From Janthinobacterium silvisoli (GTDB lineage: Bacteria; Pseudomonadota; Gammaproteobacteria; Burkholderiales; Burkholderiaceae_D), in assembly GCF_014200725.1 (NCBI RefSeq), contig NZ_JACHCL010000010.1, forward strand, positions 1 to 64,000: a stretch of DNA of 64,000 nucleotides, written 5' to 3'. How positions within the stretch are numbered: the first letter of the stretch is position 1; each line of letters opens with the position of its first letter. Of this stretch, positions 1 to 7,063 are shown in pieces. The notes under the pieces are model-generated. The model had not been told where the DNA came from. It searched no databases and was given only the letters and a program-made list of their open reading frames with translations. A program made the position numbers and the translations under genes.

Positions 1-38
1 GTGCTGCAACCAGTGTGAAAGTAGGTTATTGTCAGGCT
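1..38 (+). rRNA. rrf: 5S ribosomal RNA, 3' end only (cut by window start)
   Basis: The first 38 bases fit the 3' part of a betaproteobacterial 5S rRNA: the conserved GTGTGAAAGTAGG block (13-25) is followed by TCAGGCT, the strand that pairs with the TGCCTGA 5' end of 5S. A strong rho-independent terminator follows 18 bases later, as expected at the end of an rRNA operon. Only about a third of the molecule is present, so the exact 3' end is estimated. Confidence 0.85.
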
Positions 39-55
39 TGTTATTCGTAGTAGAG

Positions 56-89
56 AAAAACCCCTCCGGTATCCGGTGGGGTTTTTTTT
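56..89 (+). terminator. Rho-independent terminator of the rRNA operon
   Basis: Arms AAAAACCCC-T-CCGG and CCGG-T-GGGGTTTTT enclose a TAT loop and run into eight T residues. It is the first structure downstream of the 5S rRNA tip and would end the rRNA transcript. The A-tract makes it look bidirectional, but no - strand gene ends close to it. Confidence 0.85.
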
Positions 90-130
90 CGTCTGCTGCT
101 TTTGCTGGGATGAACCTCAACGGCAAGGGC

Positions 131-159
131 CGGGGTCAGACCCGGCGGGTCTGACCCCG
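131..159. repeat. Palindromic repeat with GGGTCAGACCC / GGGTCTGACCC arms
   Basis: A perfect 13-base inverted repeat, CGGGGTCAGACCC (131-143) and GGGTCTGACCCCG (147-159), around a GGC loop. A second copy of the same arm pair in swapped order lies at 14295-14321. A RAYT transposase at 30232 is flanked by related GGGGTCAGAGTC sequence. This fits a REP/BIME-type dispersed element. Confidence 0.7.
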
Positions 160-383
160 GATTTTAACTGCCTCTATACGTCGAATAGGACCAGGGGGAG
201 ACGACGAGCTCCTCATTCGCACCCTCAATAATCAGCCGGCCCCATATATCGGACCGGCCCCAGATGGCAGTATCACACCCAAACAGCAGCTGCGCTTGGC
301 CGCTTAAGCTCTGCTTTTAGCGCTTTAAAATAGAGGGATTACTTCCACTTCGGATATCTCTCTGCTCGATCACATATGCGTCA
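160..383. other. Intergenic stretch, nothing recognised
   Basis: About 220 bases between the palindromic repeat and the end of the di-heme cytochrome gene. I see no convincing ORF, tRNA or clear terminator. A TTTTAGCGCTTTAAAA stretch near 315-330 is weakly palindromic but has no T-run. Confidence 0.5.
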
Positions 384-1772
384 TCAAGGTTTATATCCAT
401 CGTTAAGTATCTTCAAGAAAGCGATGAGGTCAGCGATCTCTGCGTCGTTCAACGGCGGCGTATCGCCAGCTTTTTTGTCGAACGGTGCATCGAAGACGTC
501 GATATTGGTGTGATCGCTTGCAGGTAGGTCATCGTATTGTTGAACATGTCCATTTTTATCGTGCGGATAAATTTTTTCGGGTTGCGTTGCCCGCAAATTA
601 TAAAAATCCAGGACTTGCTTTAGGTCGTGATAGACGCCGTTATGGAAGAACACTTTTCGCATTGCCGCATTGCGCAGGGTCGGGGTCAGGAACATGCCGC
701 AGTACTGCGATTGTGTCGCCATATCTTTACGGAGAGGGCCGCAGATGCCCATGTCGTAGAACGTTGCAGCGCGATTTGCCGGTAAATCCCGGTTACGGGG
801 AACCCCCAGCGCTTCGTACTGTGTATCGGTAAACAGCGGTGGCTGACCATCCTGGGACGGTTGACTCAAATGGCACGCGGCGCAATTTCCCTTGTTTTTA
901 TCGTTGAAAAGCACCATGCCACGTTGTTCCGACGACGTTAATCGTGCATGCCCTTCCAGCCAATAGTCGTACTTGCTGGAGAACGCATGAAACGAAGCAT
1001 CTTCGAATTGGTAACGGCCGATTGCGAACATGGCCTCGGAAACGAACAAGTTCGGGTCCTTCGTCACCGCTGTACCGAAAATTTTAGCCAATTCGGCGCC
1101 ATAACCAGCTTTCGCCAACTTACGCGCGACCTCGGCATTGTCCACGTTGGCCATCTCGGCCGGATTGGTCAAAGGACCGATTGCCTGGTCCTGAAGGGTG
1201 CTCGCACGGCCGTCCCAGAAGAACCCGCCCTGCGGCACCATTGCTGGTGCCGCCACCTTGACGTCTGCGGCCTTCTGCTGGCGAGGCGTATTGAGGGCGG
1301 AGGAGGCGAGTTGATCTAGATTCACTGGCGTGTCGGTCTCTCCGGCTTCAGGACCGATACCGAATACAGACTGGCGATACAGGTAGGCCAACGAGGGCAC
1401 GGCCCGCAAGCCAGCTGTCGCCAGGTGCAGGCCGCCGAGTTGCACCGACTGTCCATTGGGTGGGCCATATCCGTTTTGCGCGTTATGGCAGGACGCACAA
1501 GATTGCCTGCCTGATGCCGAGAGCGTCGGGTCGTGAAATATGCGCTGGCCAATCAGGGCGACGGCGCTAAGCGGCATAACCGGAGGACGCACAAGCTTGA
1601 CCGGGTGAGGGTTGATGCCGAACAGATTTCCGGCGAGCTGCGCTATCGGTTCCGGCAGAGCTTGGGGACGGTAATATTGCGCGATGGTCGCGACGATACA
1701 GATGACCGCGGCGCTGAGGATTGCTATCGACCAGCCTCGGCGAACGAAGTGGGGAGAAGATGTCGTGGGCAT
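384..1772 (-). CDS. Di-heme cytochrome c peroxidase / MauG-family protein, membrane anchored
   Basis: 462 residues. An N-terminal hydrophobic segment (about 14-32) follows Arg-Arg and has no clear cleavage site, so it probably anchors the protein facing the periplasm. Two c-type haem sites are visible: C92-A-S-C-H96 and C297-A-A-C-H301, with the family block FFWDGRAST (184-192) and IGPLTNPAEM between them. This is the CCP/MauG architecture; members reduce H2O2 or oxidise protein or small-molecule substrates. The family is usually 320-450 residues, so this is full length. It lies 119 bp downstream of the phosphoesterase gene on the same strand, with an inverted repeat ending just before its start. 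The start has no clear Shine-Dalgarno. The substrate cannot be told from sequence. Confidence 0.85.
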   Translation of the reverse strand: MPTTSSPHFVRRGWSIAILSAAVICIVATIAQYYRPQALPEPIAQLAGNLFGINPHPVKLVRPPVMPLSAVALIGQRIFHDPTLSASGRQSCASCHNAQNGYGPPNGQSVQLGGLHLATAGLRAVPSLAYLYRQSVFGIGPEAGETDTPVNLDQLASSALNTPRQQKAADVKVAAPAMVPQGGFFWDGRASTLQDQAIGPLTNPAEMANVDNAEVARKLAKAGYGAELAKIFGTAVTKDPNLFVSEAMFAIGRYQFEDASFHAFSSKYDYWLEGHARLTSSEQRGMVLFNDKNKGNCAACHLSQPSQDGQPPLFTDTQYEALGVPRNRDLPANRAATFYDMGICGPLRKDMATQSQYCGMFLTPTLRNAAMRKVFFHNGVYHDLKQVLDFYNLRATQPEKIYPHDKNGHVQQYDDLPASDHTNIDVFDAPFDKKAGDTPPLNDAEIADLIAFLKILNDGYKP

Positions 1773-1786
1773 GGTGGTATTGTTTA

Positions 1787-1824
1787 AACCCCAAAAAATT
1801 CGATATCCTGGATTTTTTGGGGTT
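1787..1824. repeat. Perfect 13-base inverted repeat between phosphoesterase and cytochrome genes
   Basis: AACCCCAAAAAAT (1787-1799) and ATTTTTTGGGGTT (1812-1824) are exact reverse complements around a 12-base loop. On the - strand it follows the phosphoesterase stop by about 70 bases and ends about 15 bases before the cytochrome ATG. It could be a terminator with T-rich arms or a hairpin in the cytochrome leader. Confidence 0.6.
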
Positions 1825-1891
1825 GGCTGGAGAATTAGCAGCAGTGTCTGCTATTAAGCCGTCTTCCGCTCGTGCGCAAGGCGGCCGATTA

Positions 1892-3631
1892 TCAGCTCAG
1901 ATTGGTGTTAACAACAGGAGGTGTTGAAACCTTCAGGCCGGTTGTCGTGTCGATATAGACTGGTGGCGCAGGGTTGGCGGGTTTGAAATTGAACAGGCTC
2001 ATGATGCTGCCCGTTGTTGCATCGTGCGAACCGTTACCGAGACGCTTACCCCCCAGCCAGTTATCCTCGATGAACTGGACGATCGACGCCTGAGTGACTT
2101 GGGTATGGTCGATATAGTTCACCTTCGCATAAGGCGAAATTACCAATAACGGAATGCGGGTGCCAGGGCCGCAACGGCCGTTGACTGCACTGCCGGTGAC
2201 GCCAACGCCTTGTTTTGCAGCGCTTGAAGTACAGGAACCCACACCGTTCAACTGGTCATGCACGGGGTCGAACGAGGAGGTGGTCGGTGCCGTATAGGCA
2301 TGGTCGTACCAGCCATCCGAGTCGTCGTATGTAACGACCACGGCGGTATTCTTCCAGTCTGGCTGCTGTTGCAGGAAGTTAACCACGTTGGCGATAAATG
2401 CCTGTTCATCGAGTGGATCGGAATTGCCAGGATGCGCATCGCCGACGGCGGGCGCCTTGATGTAGCTTACCGAGGGGAAGTTACCTGCAGACACAGCCGC
2501 GAAGAAGTCATTCACGTCATATTGATGATGCACTGGAGTCGCTGTGCTGTCGAGCGGATCGGTGGCGCCGATCACAGCAGTCGAGCTTGGACGGGTATGC
2601 GCTGGATTTTGCGTAGTCGGATAATACTGGAACCAGGCATGGTGAGGCACATAGTCTGTCGAGTTGGCGGCCAGCACACTCGAATACGTACTGCGCTTGC
2701 AGCCATTTGTTCCGTTGGCGTTGACGGCTGCGAGATTGAAGCCGCCCATGAAACCACCCCAGGTGATGTTTTGGGCATTCAACAGGTCGCCGATGTTCTT
2801 GTTGTTCGAACTCATTTGCACGAGGTTGCTGGCGGAGGTCGAAGAACAAACGTCACCGACCGGATCGGAGTCGCCGTTCATCGTGAAACCACCAGCCCCG
2901 TCGGCAATCACATTGTCGCCTTGCGCCGCACCGTTTGCCGGGATGGCGCCATTGGTCTGACCAGACACCACTTCGAGTGCGCCTGGCGTCGAAGGGCCGT
3001 ACGTATCAGTGTACATATTGTCGCTCATGGCGAAATTCTGGGCGTAGTTCCAGAGTGCCGTGACCGTATTGCCATCGTAGTAGCCCATGACGAGACCAGG
3101 TGTACCGAACTTGGTGCCGCTTCCACCACCGTTGTTACCGGTTTTTGCAGGGAACAGGTCGGCCGCGCCATTGTTGTAGGCCAATTGCTCGTTCGCGTAG
3201 TCGTGCGATTGGCCATTGGTATTCGCCTGGCTGCGATCCAGACGGAATGGATTGATACCGCTACCGGGAGCAGTGGCATTATTTTGCGGATTGAGGAAAT
3301 TCGGGTTATTCGTCAGCAGTGTGCCTTGCGTCAGGTTGTTCGGCACGGTAGTGCCGGGAGCCGCATTGAAGGCCGGTTCGTTGAGGGGGTTCGCTGCGTT
3401 GGGATAGGTACCAAAATAATGGTCAAACGAGCGGTTTTCACTGAAGATCACGACCAGGTGCTTGATCGGCGTTGTGGTTGTCAACGCGTCCTGTGCCGAA
3501 ACAGGCGGCGTGGGAGATCCATTTCCGCCACTCGCCGCAGGCGAGCTATCGCCTGAACTACAAGCGACGACTGTGAGCGCTAACGCAACACTTCCGCATA
3601 AAATCTTAAGAGAATTATTATTAATTAACAT
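1892..3631 (-). CDS. Phosphoesterase-family lipoprotein (acid phosphatase / phospholipase C type)
   Basis: 579 residues from the chosen ATG at 3631. That start has AGGAG eight bases upstream and gives a lipoprotein signal ending LTVVAC-SS; an in-frame ATG at 3739 lacks both. The mature part opens with a Ser/Gly/Pro linker and then HLVVIFSENRSFDHYFG, the signature of the PF04185 phosphoesterase family (AcpA, non-haemolytic phospholipase C). Later family-like blocks are AVVVTYDDSDGWYDH and GTRIPLLVISPYAK. The lipobox implies a lipid-anchored protein beyond the inner membrane that would release phosphate from phosphomonoesters or phospholipid headgroups. A PhoB-box-like site lies about 115 bases upstream, which fits induction by phosphate starvation. 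Which ester it cleaves is not resolved. Confidence 0.85.
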   Translation of the reverse strand: MLINNNSLKILCGSVALALTVVACSSGDSSPAASGGNGSPTPPVSAQDALTTTTPIKHLVVIFSENRSFDHYFGTYPNAANPLNEPAFNAAPGTTVPNNLTQGTLLTNNPNFLNPQNNATAPGSGINPFRLDRSQANTNGQSHDYANEQLAYNNGAADLFPAKTGNNGGGSGTKFGTPGLVMGYYDGNTVTALWNYAQNFAMSDNMYTDTYGPSTPGALEVVSGQTNGAIPANGAAQGDNVIADGAGGFTMNGDSDPVGDVCSSTSASNLVQMSSNNKNIGDLLNAQNITWGGFMGGFNLAAVNANGTNGCKRSTYSSVLAANSTDYVPHHAWFQYYPTTQNPAHTRPSSTAVIGATDPLDSTATPVHHQYDVNDFFAAVSAGNFPSVSYIKAPAVGDAHPGNSDPLDEQAFIANVVNFLQQQPDWKNTAVVVTYDDSDGWYDHAYTAPTTSSFDPVHDQLNGVGSCTSSAAKQGVGVTGSAVNGRCGPGTRIPLLVISPYAKVNYIDHTQVTQASIVQFIEDNWLGGKRLGNGSHDATTGSIMSLFNFKPANPAPPVYIDTTTGLKVSTPPVVNTNLS

Positions 3632-3745
3632 ATCGACAGGCTCCTGGAATACATATGATGCTGCCGTCAAGGCAACGCCACGATAATTCGAAATGAATAT
3701 AAGAAATGCATAATTGGCAACGGTTGGCGTCGCAACCATAAGTAT

Positions 3746-3763
3746 GAGACGGATTTATGACCG
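3746..3763 (-). promoter_or_regulatory. Probable PhoB box upstream of the phosphoesterase gene
   Basis: Read on the - strand the site is CGGTCATAAATCCGTCTC, 15 of 18 matches to the E. coli consensus CTGTCATAAATCTGTCAC. A further upstream half-site, GTCACAATACG, keeps the 11-base period. The gene it precedes is a phosphatase-type enzyme, the expected kind of Pho regulon target. Confidence 0.6.
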
Positions 3764-3892
3764 TATTGTGACGTCGTGACTGAAGATGGCAAGTTTGCAA
3801 GCGTTTCCGCTATGCATTCCTGATAATTATCGACAAACTATTACATTGATCTATGCGGGAAATGCAAGGTGTTACACGAGAAGCGATAGCAA

Positions 3893-4042
3893 ATGTGGCA
3901 ACAACAGGGGACGCTGCGCCAGCAATTGGCAAGTCCGGCGCTTGAGCGTTATGCCGCTGCGGGCACGCTGCCGATACACAACAATCTGCTCGAGAACGCC
4001 ATCCGGGCTATGGTCATCGGTAAGTTCAAGCTGCATACCTGG
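3893..4042 (+). pseudogene. IS66-family transposase remnant (C-terminal fragment)
   Basis: The translated stretch ALERYAAAGTLPIHNNLL followed by ENAIRAMVIGK resembles the C-terminal catalytic region of IS66 TnpC proteins (pattern L.RYL..G.LPIDNN..ENAIRP.AIGKKNW). The usual Asp-Asn-Asn is His-Asn-Asn here, and the similarity stops after about 50 codons, where the sequence runs into the dacB terminator. No TnpA/TnpB, upstream transposase domains or terminal repeats are visible, so this is a dead fragment of a lost element. Confidence 0.6.
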
Positions 4043-4070
4043 CTTAGGTGGGGCGGCTTGCCGCTTACAA

Positions 4071-4098
4071 AAAAAGCAGCGCTACGCGCTGCTTTTTT
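4071..4098 (-). terminator. Rho-independent terminator after dacB
   Basis: Stem AGCAGCGC (4075-4082) / GCGCTGCT (4086-4093) with a TAC loop, flanked by A and T runs on both sides. It lies 18 bases past the dacB stop on the - strand. Confidence 0.8.
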
Positions 4099-4115
4099 GC
4101 TTTTATGGCCGTTCT

Positions 4116-5618
4116 TTATTGACCGGCTATCACTGGCATGGCGCCGCTTTTGGCTACCCAGTCGATCAACGCATCGGTAATGGCGCGCCCATTACCGTTG
4201 CCGACCAGCTTGCTGTTGATCATGGCGACCACGATGCAGAGCTGGTTGTTGGCGTCGGGAACGTAGCCGGCGATGGCCACTACATTATTCAAGGTTCCCG
4301 TCTTGATGCGTGCCCGCGCTGCTGCCGGGCTGTTCAGCAGGCGCTTGCGCATGGTGCCGTCGAGGGCGGCGATAGGCAGGCTGGACTGGAACTCGGGCGC
4401 CCACACGCTTTGCTGCATGGCTTGCAGCACGCCCGCTATCTGGCGTGGTGAAACACGTTCCGTACGCGACAAGCCAGAGCCGTTTTCAATCTGCAAGCCC
4501 TGGTCATCGATATTGTGTCGCTGCATCCACTCATGGATGACTTGCCGCGCGCGCGTTGCCGTATCTTCCGGGGCGGCCATGGCGACCGGGCGGCTGCCCA
4601 ACCAGCCATCGCTTTGCAAGCTGCCCAGGCTTAAGAAAAGGGTACGGGCCAAGGTGTTATCCGAATTCTTGTTGGTATCGCGCAGCACTTCCGGCAAGGC
4701 GCGGGCCACGTGGTCAGCCAGCAAGCGGGTGCCGACCGGGTCGGCCGTGGGTGGAAGTCCGGTCGGCGCTGCTTCACGCACCGTGCCCATCAGCGTACCG
4801 CCCAGCCGTTTCCAGGTGGCACGGAACAAGCGGTCCGCATAATCCGTGCGATCGAGGACATTGATGCTGGTGGCTTTGGTGCAGTTTTGCGGGAAGGTGC
4901 CATGCAGTATCACTTGCAGCTTGCCGTTCGGGCCACGCACATATTCAGGCGGGCGCCAGCCATCTTCCCATTTGGCGCAATTTCCCTTGATCAGCTTCAT
5001 GTCGCTGCTGATGCTGACATTGTCCAGCGGCGGCATCAGCAGCAGTTGCAATTGCCGTTCCGTCGAACTCATCTGGACGTCGAGCAGATTCGTGTTCAGC
5101 AGCAAGGCGTCGGGGATGACGTTATAGCGGAACTCGGCCGATTCATCGAAGGGCGGCGCTCCGATATCGGGCCGGGCCGGCTGGAAGAGCTGGCGGTCCA
5201 GGATCAAATCGCCCTTGATAGTCGTGATGCCCTGGTTGCGCAAGGCTTGCAGCATGTGCTCGAGCACATCGGCATTGAAATCCGTATCGGCGCCACCGCG
5301 CAATATCAAATCGCCTTTCAGCACGCCATTGATGACATCGGCGCTGGTGCGCAATTCCGTGCGCCCCCGAAAGATGGGACCCAATTGCTCCAGGCTGACG
5401 GCGGTAGTGACGATTTTCATGGTGGAGGCCGGTTCCATGCTGCGCTCGGCGCCATGCGACAGCACGGTGGTATTGCCCCGCAAGACAATCGCGCCGATGG
5501 CATCTTCTGGAATATTCGCGCCACGCAACAGCAGGCTGACGGATTCAGGTAGCTGCGCCTGCGCGTTGGCAATACCTATGCCGGCGAGCAAGGCGGCAAG
5601 CAAGACGGGACGTAACAT
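4116..5618 (-). CDS. dacB: D-alanyl-D-alanine carboxypeptidase/endopeptidase (PBP4)
   Basis: 500 residues, a class C low-molecular-weight penicillin-binding protein. It cleaves D-Ala-meso-DAP cross-links (and terminal D-Ala) in periplasmic peptidoglycan. The ATG at 5618 is preceded by AAGGAG and gives a signal peptide ending ANAQAQ. The active-site motifs are all visible: S65-T-M-K68, SDN in KNSDNTLAR, and KTG in RIKTGTLNN. The long insert between the first two motifs is typical of PBP4. It starts 8 bp after the stop of the SpmA/SpmB-like gene, so the two are very probably co-transcribed, and a terminator follows directly. The in-frame upstream extension to 5789 would lack a signal peptide and overlap the neighbour. 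Confidence 0.93.
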   Translation of the reverse strand: MLRPVLLAALLAGIGIANAQAQLPESVSLLLRGANIPEDAIGAIVLRGNTTVLSHGAERSMEPASTMKIVTTAVSLEQLGPIFRGRTELRTSADVINGVLKGDLILRGGADTDFNADVLEHMLQALRNQGITTIKGDLILDRQLFQPARPDIGAPPFDESAEFRYNVIPDALLLNTNLLDVQMSSTERQLQLLLMPPLDNVSISSDMKLIKGNCAKWEDGWRPPEYVRGPNGKLQVILHGTFPQNCTKATSINVLDRTDYADRLFRATWKRLGGTLMGTVREAAPTGLPPTADPVGTRLLADHVARALPEVLRDTNKNSDNTLARTLFLSLGSLQSDGWLGSRPVAMAAPEDTATRARQVIHEWMQRHNIDDQGLQIENGSGLSRTERVSPRQIAGVLQAMQQSVWAPEFQSSLPIAALDGTMRKRLLNSPAAARARIKTGTLNNVVAIAGYVPDANNQLCIVVAMINSKLVGNGNGRAITDALIDWVAKSGAMPVIAGQ

Positions 5619-5626
5619 GGCTCTCC

Positions 5627-6865
5627 TTAATGGAAAAAGACGTAGGCGACAAAGATGGCGGCGATGACGCCAGCCAGGTCGGCGATCAGTCCGGCCGTGA
5701 TGGCATAACGCGTCTTGCGGATGCCCACCGAGCCGAAGTACAAGGCCACGATATAGAAGGTGGTGTCGGCCGATCCTTGGAACACGCAAGCGAGGCGGCC
5801 GACGAAGGAGTCGACGCCGTAGGTATTCATGGCGTCGATCATCATGGCTTTCGAGCCGGAACCGCTGAGCGGCTTCATCATGGCGGTCGGCAGCGCGGGC
5901 ACGAAGTCCGTATTGATGCCCAGGTTGGCAAAGACCCAGTTCAGGCCCCCCATCACAAAGTTGAACACGCCCGCGTTGCGGATCACGCTGATGGCCACCA
6001 GCATGCCGACAAGATAAGGAATTACGGTGATCGAAGTCTGGATGCCGCCTTTCGCGCCTTCAATGAAAGCGTCATAGACATTCACGCGCTTGCGCAGCGC
6101 GCCGATGATGAAGATGGCGATCACGCTAATTAACACCAGATTGCTGACCACCTTCGATACCAGTTCGATTTCCTGTTTCGTCAGGTACTGCGTGAAATAC
6201 CAGATCAGCGCGACGATGGCGCTGGTCATGCCGCCCAGCCAGCCCAGCACGACCCGGTTGATCAGATTGATGCGCTGCTTGATGGCAACGGTGATGATGC
6301 CGACCACGGTGGCCACATAGGTGGCGATCATGCAGGGAATAAAGATGTCGGAAGGATCGGCCGCACCCAGGATAGAGCGTTGCGCCATGATGGCCAAGGG
6401 AATTAAAGTCAGGCCCGAGGTGTGTAGCACCAGGAACATGATTTGCGCGTTGGTCGCCTCATCCTTGTTCGGATTCAAGGTTTGCAGGCTTTCCATGGCT
6501 TTCAAGCCGAATGGCGTGGCGGCATTGTCCAGGCCCAGCAGGTTGGCCGAGAAATTCATCACCATATGGCCGGTGGCCGGATGGTCCTTGGGAATTTCCG
6601 GGAATATCCTCGAAAAGAAGGGAGCGATCACTTTCGCCAGCCAGCCCACGATGCCAGCCTTCTCGCCGATATTCATGATGCCCAGCCACAAGGTCATCAC
6701 GCCGGCCAGCGGCAGGGCGATATCCATCACGCCCATGCGCGCTGTTTCAAACGTGCCGTCGATGATGCGCTTGAAAATATCCGTGTCACCGAGAAACAGC
6801 CACTGCAAGATGGCAGCGAGGAAACCAACGAGGAAAAAGCCGGACCAGATGTAATTAAGTGCCAT
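5627..6865 (-). CDS. Fused SpmA/SpmB-type membrane protein (nucleoside-recognition 'gate' domains)
   Basis: 412 residues with many hydrophobic segments. The N-terminal half (LPLAGVMTLWLGIMNIGEKAG, NFSANLLGLDNAATPFG) matches spore maturation protein A and the C-terminal half (ITVIPYLVGMLVAISVIR, LSGSGSKAMMIDAM, GSADTTFYIVALYFGSVGIR) matches SpmB; in Bacillus these are separate proteins. The family shares the nucleoside-recognition (Gate) domain with nucleoside transporters, but substrate and mechanism are unknown. In Bacillus SpmAB affects spore core dehydration and is functionally linked to the PBP DacB; here too a DacB-type PBP directly follows. The start at 6865 was chosen because upstream in-frame sequence is not family-like; its SD is weak. 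Confidence 0.85.
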   Translation of the reverse strand: MALNYIWSGFFLVGFLAAILQWLFLGDTDIFKRIIDGTFETARMGVMDIALPLAGVMTLWLGIMNIGEKAGIVGWLAKVIAPFFSRIFPEIPKDHPATGHMVMNFSANLLGLDNAATPFGLKAMESLQTLNPNKDEATNAQIMFLVLHTSGLTLIPLAIMAQRSILGAADPSDIFIPCMIATYVATVVGIITVAIKQRINLINRVVLGWLGGMTSAIVALIWYFTQYLTKQEIELVSKVVSNLVLISVIAIFIIGALRKRVNVYDAFIEGAKGGIQTSITVIPYLVGMLVAISVIRNAGVFNFVMGGLNWVFANLGINTDFVPALPTAMMKPLSGSGSKAMMIDAMNTYGVDSFVGRLACVFQGSADTTFYIVALYFGSVGIRKTRYAITAGLIADLAGVIAAIFVAYVFFH

Positions 6866-6968
6866 ATCAGTTCTTTGCAGTGCGGTGTTGCGGGACGGGG
6901 AATGTAGCTGCAAGCAAAGTATAGAGGTAGCCCGATACGAGTTGATGAAAGAATGCAGCAATCACATG

Positions 6969-7006
6969 CCAAAAAGTTATAAGCTGGCAGTCTGTTTTCA
7001 TTGGCG
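6969..7006 (+). promoter_or_regulatory. Shared 38-base upstream element, copy 1
   Basis: Begins CCAAAAAGTTATA and ends TTTTCATTGGCG. It aligns without gaps to 8906-8943 (28 of 38 identical), upstream of the TonB receptor gene. It lies 58-95 bases before the solute-binding protein start, a position suited to a promoter with an activator site. The regulator is unknown. Confidence 0.5.
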
Positions 7007-7063
7007 CCCCATGGCTTGCCCGCGTAGTCTCGGTGACGCCTTTCCTTCTGTACTGGAATACTG

